A stretch of 64,000 nucleotides of DNA from NCBI GenBank assembly GCA_030142905.1, contig JASJOG010000550.1, positions 53,574-117,573 of the forward strand, given 5' to 3'. Below the pieces are notes generated by a model. It made no database searches. It worked only from the letters and a program-made list of their open reading frames with translations, and was not told the DNA's origin. Source of the DNA: Heliopora coerulea (taxonomy: Eukaryota; Cnidaria; Anthozoa; Scleralcyonacea; Helioporidae). Numbering within the stretch: position 1 is the stretch's first letter; each line of letters opens with the position of its first letter. Made by a program: the position numbers and the translations under genes. This document shows positions 1 to 8,805 of the stretch, piece by piece.

Positions 1-111
1 TCGACTATCTCGGGATGCTTCTCTTCCCATGATATGAGATGTTGGTTGATCACTCTACCCAACAAGAAAGGAGATGACGTTAAACCAAACAGGGCACGAG
101 TGAATCGATAA

Positions 112-708
112 CAAGGGTGCACCGGAACCAGTATTTCAGGTTCCGGCCGGAACCGGAACCAACCGGAAATGACCAAGAAATCCGGCCGGAAGTTCCGGCC
201 GGAACCGGAACTGAGTTATTTAGGCCATATATGGTAATATTTGATTTTGTCTGATGCCAGTACCTGACTGGTACTTCCCTGACTGGAATAAATTAAAAGA
301 TTGAGCAACGTAAACGTCTTCATAAAGTGTTCGTATATTAGTATACAAATACATGTATCCTTGTATAGTTTCTTCCTTACAATAATATGAAAGCTCTAAA
401 CAGTGCACATAGCATTACTTGTTTTTAAACCAATTTTCAAACTTTCTAATCGATAACTTCACTGGACACCATGTTGTATCATATTATTTATGTACTTTAG
501 TTCACATTTTAATTATTTATCTTCTTAGAAACTAAGTAGAAATATGAAATGCGATCTGTTCAGTCTATTTGATGTTCTTTCTCTCTGAAAACGAGAGTTC
601 CGGTTCCGGCCATGCTTTTTTCAACAGTTCCGGCCGGAACCGGATCTCTGAAAAATCGGGGTTCCGGCCGGAACTAACCGGCCGGAACCAAGATCCGGTG
701 CACCCCTA
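112..708. mobile_element. hAT-type MITE with 8-bp target duplication
   Basis: This 597-bp insertion is present in copy A and cleanly absent from the matching place in copy B (around 27527). It is flanked by the 8-bp duplication ATCGATAA at 104-111 and 709-716. Its ends are inverted: CAAGGGTGCACCGGA at the left, against TAGGGGTGCACCGGA as the complement of the right end. Inside both ends are repeated GGTTCCGGCCGGAA units. An 8-bp duplication with C/TAGGGGTGCACC termini is typical of hAT elements. No transposase frame is present, so it is a non-autonomous copy that moved in after the duplication. Confidence 0.88.
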
Positions 709-3151
709 ATCGATAAGTCTCTACGTTGAACTGATGAGGGTGTTTCCAGTGAAAGCGTAATGCGTCACGTTCTTCTTCTCTTATTCGAATCTGTAAAAAT
801 GCTTTCTGTAGGTCTCCAGTAATCACGACTGGGTGAAATCGTGCTCTCACAAGACTGTTCCATAAAAGATTCAATAGGAGTGGTCCAGGTTGAAGGCAGT
901 CGTTGAGAGACGGTTGGTCTACTCGCTCTCTTGCGGAGGCATCATATACCACTCTTAGCTTGGTACTCTCTGCTTCATCTCTGATTATGGCTTTATGTGG
1001 AAGGTAAAATTCTTTGCCGGTTGCGACTAGGGGCGCTGGTTCCACAATTCCTTGTTCGATCTGTTCTTGGATGACTTCGTCGTACTTCGCATAATTTCCG
1101 TCACGTTCTAACTTTCGAATAAGCTGTTGAAGTCTTCTTCGACTTCCGGTCTCGTTAGTAGGTAACTCTGGGTGATTGCTTTTCCAGGGAAGGCCAGTTT
1201 TATACCAACCATCCGGACTGCGTTCTAATTGTTCCTTAAATTCTTGATAAACTGCTTGCTGGTCATCTTCTGGTGAATCAGTCAATCCAAGCACGTCCAA
1301 ACTGCAAAGCTGCTCATAATCGTTGCTCGTTGATCGTGTAAGCAATAATGGGCTGGTGTCTACTTCTCGACCAGGGGAGATAATTGTCCATCCCAGGTGA
1401 GTCTTCTCTGCCACTGGCTCTCCTGGTGATCCCACTCTTGGTGCTGTTTTTGTTTTTATCGCTGCATACTCGCTGGCACCCAGTACAACGTGTATTGGTA
1501 GCTGTTGTTTGTCGTCGTAGTTATGAACCTTTACCCCATCAAGATGTGAATGTTTCTTCAACAAGGTCTTAAAATGTGGATTCTCCACATACATCAACAC
1601 CGGTTTATCTACCTTAGTTAAGCTGATGTCCATCGTAAATTTGCCGTTTATTGACTTGATCTGAGCAGAGTAGTTTTCCACTTTCGTTGTAGATGAATCT
1701 AGCATCATTTCAATCCGTTTCGTCCTTATTTCCGTCGGTCTTTTGTGAAGAGTGTCAATTAGCTGAGCGGAAGCGTAACAGCTCCCAGCACCGGTATCTA
1801 GCAGAGCTCTCGTTTTGATACCATCCACTTCCACTAGCACGATCGGATATATCACTTCGCTCTCGTCAGGTAGATGTACTGATAATAAACCCTCGGCTTT
1901 AGGTTTGGATTCGCAAATCGAGGTATGGTGTCGTTCAGCACAGTTACGACACGTCGTCGTACTGCGACATTCAGCGGAACGATGTGATCCTCCTGTGCAA
2001 TTGAAACATAATTTCTTTTGCGACAGTATTTTCCTACGGTCTATCGGTGTTTTAACATTTGTACAAACTGATGGTTCATGGTCGTGCGAATCGCAGTAGA
2101 CACAAGCGTGTGGTTTAGTGTGGTCTCTTTGCTGTGTGTTATAGATTTGACCCGCCCTTTGTCGCCTCCGGGTCTTGTCCTCGGTATTAAGACTATCCAC
2201 GGGATTTCGTTGGGTCGAAAGTCTCAACGCTTCAGAGAACTGCACGAAGTTCCACTTTTCCCAATTTACGTCGGTGCGAACCAGATCTACTCTAATTGAA
2301 GGAAGTTTATCGAGAACTAAAGCGACGGCCCCATCAACTTGGTTTAGTTTGTTGTGTGTTTGAAGTGATTGTACGTTGTATGTTAACTTCTCGCAAAAAT
2401 CATGGATCTGCTTTGTGTCGGCCGTTGCAATACAAGGGAGATCTAATATTTCTCTAACGTAAGCTTTTACTATTTCACTTTCTTTGCCAAATTTCTCTTG
2501 AAGTATTGCCTTAGCACAATTGTATCCTTCCGGTGTATACGGCAACGCCTCCACCACTTTCTTGACTTTGTCACCTAACAGTTCTCTTAGACAAGTAAAT
2601 TTGGTAACTGGAGCAACACTAGTTTCGTCAATAGTTTCCGAAAATTGACCCCAGAATCTGGGCCAATCCGCATAAGACTCATTATATTTCGTTATTACCA
2701 GCTTTGGTAATTTGGCTTGTAAATTGAGATCTTCACTTGTCGATTTTGGCGGGTTGACTGATTTCGCTTCAAGCTCTGCTTGTAGTTTCATTTTTGTTTC
2801 GTGTAGTTTCAATTCGAACTTTATCCGCTCCTCCCGCTCCTGGGTTTCACATTGTACTTTCTGGTTTTTCAACCACTCCTTCAGATATTGAACATTTTCG
2901 TCTACTTTGGCCATTTCTGTTTCTATATTTGTATTCCAGATGTCAATCACTTCGGCTTCTTGTTTATCTGCTATTTTGCGAGCTTCAATCTCTCTTCGCA
3001 ATTCATCAACTTCGGCTGTTATGATCTTTAAGGCTGCTTGGTGTCTTTCTATTGCTTCGGTCTGGTCAGTATCCAGGATTGATTTGGTTCTCTTCGCTGT
3101 AATCCTCAACTGAGTGAGTTTCGTAGATAATTTAGTTTCGGCTTCGTCCAT
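709..3151 (-). pseudogene. BEL gag-protease-RT polyprotein, interrupted
   Basis: An open frame starts at the ATG at 3151 and runs about 810 codons to the MITE junction at 708. The last residues of the frame are MITE-encoded. In order it shows a charged coiled-coil-like N-terminus, a gag capsid-like region, zinc-knuckle cysteines (CVYC, CFNC, CRNC clusters around residues 350-415), an aspartic protease with DTGAGS at about residue 450, and the start of reverse transcriptase with a VVYDASA motif. Compared with copy B this reading frame is intact through the protease/RT junction, where copy B has lost 70 bases. The MITE then ends the RT frame, so the gene is broken here. It encodes retrotransposon proteins and is not a host gene. 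Confidence 0.85.
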
Positions 3152-3230
3152 TGTTCGTCCAAGGTTTGCGCGTCACATCGATTAGATAGATTTTCTCAGT
3201 CTCACAAGAGATCCCGTCGGAGGTGCCACG

Positions 3231-3429
3231 TGTTCCGGATTTCCTCGCCTCCAGAAGGGAAAGTATCCTGAACAATTCACTCAACTAGTTTACTTGATTT
3301 TTTTTTTGGCTTTATTTTCGCTTGTAGCTTTACAGACCACACCTTCGCAACTAGACTCACTCAGGTTCTCATATTTCAACAAATGTCAACTACCACACCC
3401 TCTGCCGTTTGACGTCAGAATCCCCGACA
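3231..3429 (-). repeat. BEL 5' LTR, copy A
   Basis: This 199-bp LTR begins TGTTCCGG and ends CCCCGACA on the plus strand, so it has TG...CA ends. It matches both LTRs of copy B. Just inside it on the minus strand, two bases from the LTR, lies TGGCACCTCCGACGGGAT, which begins with TGG as expected for a tRNA primer-binding site. The primer tRNA was not identified. Confidence 0.88.
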
Positions 3430-3601
3430 TATGATCACTGATCCCAATATGTAACACTCCAGAAGTTAATAGTTTTTCTGGCCTATTTGTTGCCAAGATG
3501 TTAATTAAAGACTCAGAGCAATTTGTTACTCTAGTAGGATCAGTGATCATTTGCCCAAGTTGATAGAAATTTAAAATTTCAATTAATCTGTTTGTATGAG
3601 T

Positions 3602-3916
3602 TTAACTGGCATATGATAATAAATCACAATTTAAATCTCCAATGAGAATTATTTCTTTCTTTTTATTATCTAAATCATTTAGAAAACCTTCAAGGTTGTT
3701 CATAAATTTGGATCCAGAATTAGGGGCTCGGAAAATTGAGACAATTTGTACAGGTTTTGATTTTGGTTTTACAATTTCAATACATACAGCTTCAAGTTCA
3801 TTCGACACCAAATGCATTTTGTTAACCACATTAAACACATTTCTTACGTAAAAGGTGACAGCACCCCCATTTCTTGATCTGTCTTTCCTAAATAATTGAT
3901 AGCCAGGAATATTCAT
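3602..3916 (-). pseudogene. LINE APE-type endonuclease fragment, copy A
   Basis: The 104-residue frame has the hallmarks of the retrotransposon endonuclease/exonuclease/phosphatase fold. It begins with an IPGYQLFRKDR segment, followed by NGGAVTFYVR and then IILIGDLNCD, matching the GD.N motif that holds metal-binding and catalytic residues. The domain is cut short compared with the usual 200-230 residues, and the C-terminal SDH motif is absent. A nearly identical fragment is at 30351-30665. It would nick target DNA to prime reverse transcription in a working element. Here it is a relic. Confidence 0.7.
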
Positions 3917-4199
3917 CTCATCTTTATCTATAGTATAGTCTAGTCTGGTTTTATTTATGCTAAATACGTCGACTGGATTAACAGTGATAAGAAATTTAAC
4001 TTCATCAAATGTTTAGGCAAGGAGGCGATATTAAGATGAGCAAGTTTAAATTCCCTTAAGTTATTCAGTGTGTTCACAGTCACCGAGTTACTATCTGAAT
4101 GATTACTAGTGGACTCCCTGTCATGATTTATAAACTGGGTGTTTATGCCTGTTGGTGAGGTGCCATGAATTAATTTGAACTCTTCCGTCAGATTGCTAT

Positions 4200-4934
4200 T
4201 TATTCTCTACTAATCTTACCTTTAATGTCACTATTCACGTTATCACTAGAACTGAGTTCGCAGATAGTCTCATAAGAAACGTTCACTACCATATCTTCTT
4301 CAACTAATTCATTGTTGTTACATGGTGTACGTACTCGAGACATGTTCTTCAGCTCTTGGCTTGCTCTCGTTGTATATGTAGAGTTTGAAACGGGGCATGG
4401 TTCGTACGTCTCTTGAAGAAAAAAATTTTGCTCGCCACCATAAGGATGGTGCGTGTTAGTACATTGACGTATTGATCTGAGATAGGAACAAAAATTTTTA
4501 CCAAGGGCTTTGTCTCTAGTTCTGTTCAGGTGTAGTTTGGACCCATTCAAGTCTGAGCCATGAATATTGTTGTTATCGATGTAATGAACATTCAGTTTTC
4601 TACACAATTCTTCAGTGAGATCATTATAAAGGGAAATTCTTCCCTCGGGTACTCTACCATCTTCTCTCTGAATGACACCAGAGATGGCAATCGTATTTAT
4701 GTAATGCTGTGCGTCTTGAATGAATCCTTTTAATGTTTTATAGACGGTTACAGCAGCATCTTTTGCTTGGTCATTCGTACCAACGTGTGTCACCATCGCG
4801 CTGTATCCTTGACAATTGGATCCGTCTTTAATCTTATTTTGTATCTCTTTCAAGGTTGCTCCACTATAAACTTGACCAGTTGCTTTCCTGCGAAATGCTC
4901 TTTCAATTTTCGTATGTTGGATATGTTTAAACAT
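4200..4934 (-). pseudogene. LINE SGNH-esterase-like region, copy A
   Basis: The 244-residue frame looks like the SGNH hydrolase (esterase) domain that CR1/L2-type elements carry before or within ORF1. THVGTND (about residues 50-56) resembles the conserved block III of SGNH hydrolases. IHGSDLNGSKLHLN (about residues 123-136) sits where the terminal catalytic D..H block is expected. The C-terminal part is Ser/Thr-rich linker. In copy B the same frame is interrupted by a 273-bp MITE. Function in retrotransposition is not settled for the family. This copy is unlikely to be active because neighbouring frames are broken. Confidence 0.6.
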
Positions 4935-5308
4935 CGAGTCGCCGACCAGTACAACTCTTATTTCCTTAGTAGTTGGTTGCTCACGCTGTCGAGACAGCTC
5001 GATATTTCATTTCTGGTTTGTTTTTGTATTTTTTTTATGCTTAAGCTGATGTACTGCTCTATAGCTGGCGATCTGACTTTTGAACGTATATTGTGAGCTG
5101 GTGCATTTGTTATGTACTCCTTGGTCAAATGCTGGCCATACATGGGGTACTTCATCTTGTGGACATTCATAACGGTTTATATGAATAGGTATTTGATAAT
5201 TTTGGGTTTCGTTGACTAATGACGTTCCCGAAGGACGTATTCCCTTTGGTTCAATCCAAAGTGCGTCAGCCCGCCTACACCTTTGTCGATGCTTTTCTCT
5301 ACATTCAT

Positions 5309-5755
5309 CTAAGAGATTTGCAACTGAGTTTGGAACGGGTGTGTTAATACTAGGAATGAGGTTCCCCTAACGATGGAGTGACTTGGAGTTAATTCTTTCA
5401 TTAATGGTGACATCTTTTGTAGAATTTCAGTTATCATATCGTCGATTCTTTTCCCTTTGGGTTTCCTTATCCTCAACATTTGAATGTTCAAATGATGATG
5501 AAACTAACACATGGCATACAGTTGATGAATTTCAAGGGATTCCTTCTTCATCTGGTCGATTTCTTGGCGTATTTTTTTATAATTATATTTAAGTACAGCA
5601 AGGTCGTTCTCAATATTCTGAATAGAATTAGTGTTATGCCTAATCTCCCGCTCAGTAATAGTCACATCCAGTTTATCACCTTCCACATCGATCGATAGCT
5701 CATTACATTTGCACGAGCAAGAGAGATTCTCGCTATGGTTCACGGCTTCAGTCAA
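5309..5755 (-). pseudogene. LINE ORF1-like coiled-coil relic, copy A
   Basis: Two minus-strand frames (5504-5755 and 5309-5491) form the 5' coding part of the LINE. The first has a CSCKC cysteine cluster near residue 13, then a heptad-like stretch with many I, L, K and E residues that predicts a coiled coil, as in ORF1 proteins that trimerise. The second is a short lysine-rich continuation. A frame change separates them. A nearly identical pair lies at 32337-32783. No RNA-recognition motif was recognised. Confidence 0.45.
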
Positions 5756-5870
5756 GGCATGTTCACCTTCAAAGACACTTTGCCTTTCAAAGACACTTTA
5801 TACAAGAGAAATCAGAGTAATTATCTTATAAAATTGATTCTATTATATGAGAACCATATGACGTGACGCC

Positions 5871-7188
5871 ACAACTGTGGCGGTCCTCATATTTCACAAG
5901 TGAATTATTACAAGATTATTATGTTATGACGAGGTGGTAGCATAGTAAGGAATGAATTTATGGATTGGAATTTTCTCGATTGGATTTTTTAGATAGAATT
6001 ATTTGATGGAATTTTTGTGAAACTGCACGAACGCCATTTGGTTAAAAATTTCTTTCATGTAAATACTTGGTGAAACCTTCGAATTTTATCACATGGTGGT
6101 AACGACGCACTTTTTCATTTTAATGGTGAAAAAATTTGATTAATCCATTTTGTGGTGAGAAATTTTTGTAGTAGGAAAATTTCTATTTGCTGGTAAAAGT
6201 GTATTGTGGCAGTCATATTTCACGAGTGCCACAAGCAAATTATTATGACGAGCTGGTAGCATAGTAATTCATGAATTTATGGAGTGGATATAAGCGTGTG
6301 GTGAAAATGCGCTGGTACCGCCATATGGTAAAAATGCGCCTGTACCGCTATGTGCTATACTAATAATTTTTGAACTCTAACTTTTGGAATTTTTGCTTGG
6401 AATTTTTGGCAGATGGATTTTCAAGTGCGTTCTAAGGCTTGTATGCTATATGATGGGAAAATGCGCTGGTACCGCCATGTTCTTTACTAATTTAATGGGC
6501 TCAAGTACTGCAAAATATCTCAAGGGCAATGCCGCATGCCTTTAGCTAGCAGTGTAATAACTAAAAAACTGCCAGGAAATGTTGGGACCTTTGCCTATGT
6601 TGTGCCCACGTTACATTTGCTTTCTGGCTACTCCACTGATTAACTCACATGATTTTAGGGTTCGAGGCGCTTTGGCGTCATAACCAACCATCCTGCCTGT
6701 CAAGACGATGAAACATCTATTAAATAAATCCTGGTGCCCCAATAAAATCACAAGGTCAATATAGAAATAAAAAAGTAGGCACCAATCAGTGATAATCGGC
6801 TAGGAAGTAGAAATGGTTGGCTGAAACCCAAGACTGTTTCATCTAAGAGAACTTTTCAATTTTTTAAACAAAAATTGAAAACTCAGAAGTCTACTCAGTT
6901 AAGAAACGGCAGGAGTTCTATCACATGGTTTTGCACGTGACATGTACCAAAATTTCTAATTTGGGCGTTCACACTACAAAAGGTCAACGAAACTTGTCTT
7001 TGTTGTGGAGACTAGTTTAATGTTCGTAGATCAATCTCTTGCTATCTTTAATAGCGAAACGAACTATTACTCCAACAAGTTCTTGAGGATTCAAGTATAA
7101 AGTATTTTTGTGGTGGTTCGATATTGAGGACAGAAAGTGATTTGGCTGAAAGAAAATTGTGAGTTTACTGCGTCAATATTTAACAACG
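5871..7188. other. Non-coding spacer with internal direct repeats, copy A
   Basis: No convincing gene. 5878-5970 and 6206-6290 are diverged direct repeats built around CATATTTCAC...TTATGACGAG.TGGTAGCATAGTAA. A short unit related to AAAATGCGCTGGTACCGCCAT recurs near 6308, 6335 and 6460. This may be the LINE 5' untranslated/promoter region or a separate repeat. The right half (6540-7188) is presumably the promoter and 5' leader of the kelch gene. I see no clear TATA box. Confidence 0.5.
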
Positions 7189-8805
7189 ATGGCTTCCGCC
7201 CAAGAAGGATACGATGACGAACGCTTTGAAAATCCTGTTCCTCAGAATCTCCATTGTGCCATTTGTTTGAATGTGCTGAAGCAGCCAATGCAGTGCTTAA
7301 AAAATGAACATTCCTTTTGCAAGCCTTGCATCAATCGCCATTTACAAGTAACCCAGAAATGTCCAGTTTGTATTGAACCATTAACACAACAAACATTGCG
7401 ACCTTCGAGACTTGCCGCAGATCTCTTATCAGAGCTGAAGATAAGTTGTGACAATTCAAGTAGAGGATGTGGCGAGTTTGTGAAGTTGGAAGTTCTGGAA
7501 GTTCACGTTGGAAATTGTGAGTTTAGTCCAGTACAATGTTCAAATGAGGGTTGTGAGTTAATCGTGAACAGAAAAGATCAACTAGACCACGAAATGAATG
7601 AGTGTGACTTTCGTTTGGCGGAATGTCGGGTATGTGGAGAGCGCGTAAGTTATTGGGAAAGAAAATTTCACTGTTACGTGAAGAGGGAGAAAATAGACGA
7701 AATGAAAAGAAGTTTGAAAGAAACCAAAGATGAAATGTCAAGCATGAAGGAGATGATGACGAATATGAGCAGACAGTTGACGAGGAAGATGGATGATATG
7801 ATGAAACAGATGGGTGACTTGAAGTGCCAGGTTATTGCAGGCAAAAGTGATTTTCCTAGTACGAAAAAAAAGCTCGAAAATGAAGACCGTTTTCCTGGAT
7901 TAACTGCCTCTTGTTTTCTAGCTAATGTTAGTGTTAGGAAAAATATTATCATTGCTGGAGGGTATAATCAGAAGTCAGTTGAAATGTTCAGCTGGACAAC
8001 AAGACAGTGGACTCACCTCCCACCAATGACGTCAGAACGTGTCTGTTCATCGTCGTTTGTCCATGAAGATCAAATGTTTGTTTGTGGAGGAATGTTGTGG
8101 GGTGAGGAGGACAGTATTGAGGTATTGAACTTGAAGGAACAAGGTGCACAATGGAAGAACTTTACTGCCAGGTTACCACAGAAGACCTACAGACATACCA
8201 CTGTGGTTTATGGAAATAATTTATTTATTTTTGGAGGTCACAGTGATGGTAAGGTAGTTAATGATATCTATAAAGTAAGTTTGGTTCCTCCTTATTCTTC
8301 CCAGTTGGTTTGTCATTTGCCAGAACCAAGAACAGACCATGGTGCACAATGTTTTGGTGACAAGGTTGTCATTGTTGGAGGAACAACAACAGATAATTCA
8401 AGTGATCGTCTTGACACAGTGTTATTATATGATATTACTAACAACTGTTGTCAAACTCTGGCTCCATTGCCTTTTGCTGTCTGTAGCATGGCAACTGTTG
8501 CCTGGAAAGACAACATTATCATTATTGGAGGATGTGACAAGAACAATAAAATGTTAAACACTGTTGTAGTTTATAATATAACAAATGGAAAGAGTACAAT
8601 GTTACCAGCAATGAAACATGAGAGAGAAGGCTGTAGTGCAGTGATCACAGGAAATGTTATTGTGGTCATGGGAGGGGAAGGTGAGAGAGGAGAAGATCTT
8701 AATTCTGTGGAATGTTTTAACATTCATACTTCTACCTGGGAAGAACTTCCCACAATGAAAGAGAAAAGATTTTATGCAACTGCAGTTGTGAAAAGTATTA
8801 GTTGA
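7189..8805 (+). CDS. RING / TRAF-type zinc finger / kelch protein, copy A
   Basis: A single-exon gene of 538 residues, probably a ubiquitin ligase that uses a kelch propeller to choose substrates. The C3HC4 RING is at residues 23-61 (C23, C26, C36, H41, C44, C47, C58, C61). TRAF-type zinc-finger sequence follows at about 76-150, then a Met/Lys/Glu-rich coiled coil at about 153-205. Six kelch blades run from about 235 to 535, each marked by a hydrophobic run plus GG (AGG, CGG, FGG, VGG, IGG, MGG). I chose the ATG at 7189 because it has a good context (ACGATGG) and starts the conserved part; the frame extends upstream only from a GTG. AATAAA signals lie near 9000 and 9102. The near-identical copy B is at 34216. 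Differences cluster in the kelch loops. The RING/TRAF/kelch architecture is clear; the substrate is unknown. Confidence 0.9.
   Translation: MASAQEGYDDERFENPVPQNLHCAICLNVLKQPMQCLKNEHSFCKPCINRHLQVTQKCPVCIEPLTQQTLRPSRLAADLLSELKISCDNSSRGCGEFVKLEVLEVHVGNCEFSPVQCSNEGCELIVNRKDQLDHEMNECDFRLAECRVCGERVSYWERKFHCYVKREKIDEMKRSLKETKDEMSSMKEMMTNMSRQLTRKMDDMMKQMGDLKCQVIAGKSDFPSTKKKLENEDRFPGLTASCFLANVSVRKNIIIAGGYNQKSVEMFSWTTRQWTHLPPMTSERVCSSSFVHEDQMFVCGGMLWGEEDSIEVLNLKEQGAQWKNFTARLPQKTYRHTTVVYGNNLFIFGGHSDGKVVNDIYKVSLVPPYSSQLVCHLPEPRTDHGAQCFGDKVVIVGGTTTDNSSDRLDTVLLYDITNNCCQTLAPLPFAVCSMATVAWKDNIIIIGGCDKNNKMLNTVVVYNITNGKSTMLPAMKHEREGCSAVITGNVIVVMGGEGERGEDLNSVECFNIHTSTWEELPTMKEKRFYATAVVKSIS

Larger units (their letters stand above)
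1..3429 (-). mobile_element. BEL/Pao LTR retrotransposon, copy A (cut by window edge)
   Basis: This is the 5' part of a BEL/Pao element read on the minus strand, from its 5' LTR at the right through gag, protease and the first part of reverse transcriptase. The left window edge removes the rest of RT, RNase H, integrase and the other LTR. The internal part matches copy B (27419-30161) nearly base for base. A 597-bp hAT-type MITE has inserted into the RT region, so this copy cannot encode an intact polyprotein. Direct evidence is the coding similarity, the LTR and the comparison with the uninterrupted copy B. BEL assignment rests on the aspartic protease DTGAGS motif, Cys/His knuckles before it, and the BEL-type integrase present in copy B. 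Confidence 0.9.
3430..5870 (-). mobile_element. CR1/L2-like LINE, 5' part, copy A
   Basis: This is the 5' half of a non-LTR retrotransposon on the minus strand, interrupted at its left end by the BEL insertion. From right to left it carries an ORF1-like coiled-coil region (5504-5755), further degenerate ORF1 sequence, an SGNH-esterase-like region (4200-4934) and the start of an APE-type endonuclease (3602-3916). The reverse transcriptase expected next lies on the other side of the BEL element, as seen in the copy-B arrangement at 23448-24492. Frames are broken repeatedly, so the element is dead. Clade assignment to CR1/L2 rests on the esterase plus APE endonuclease order and is an inference. 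Confidence 0.75.

Noticed and set aside
1384..3113. Plus-strand frames opposite the BEL polyprotein
   Set aside because: They are antisense shadows of the retrotransposon coding region, repeated the same way at 28197-29856.
7159..7188. Upstream start for the kelch gene (GTG at 7159)
   Set aside because: GTG is not a normal start in animals, and the ATG at 7189 has a good context and precedes the conserved part.
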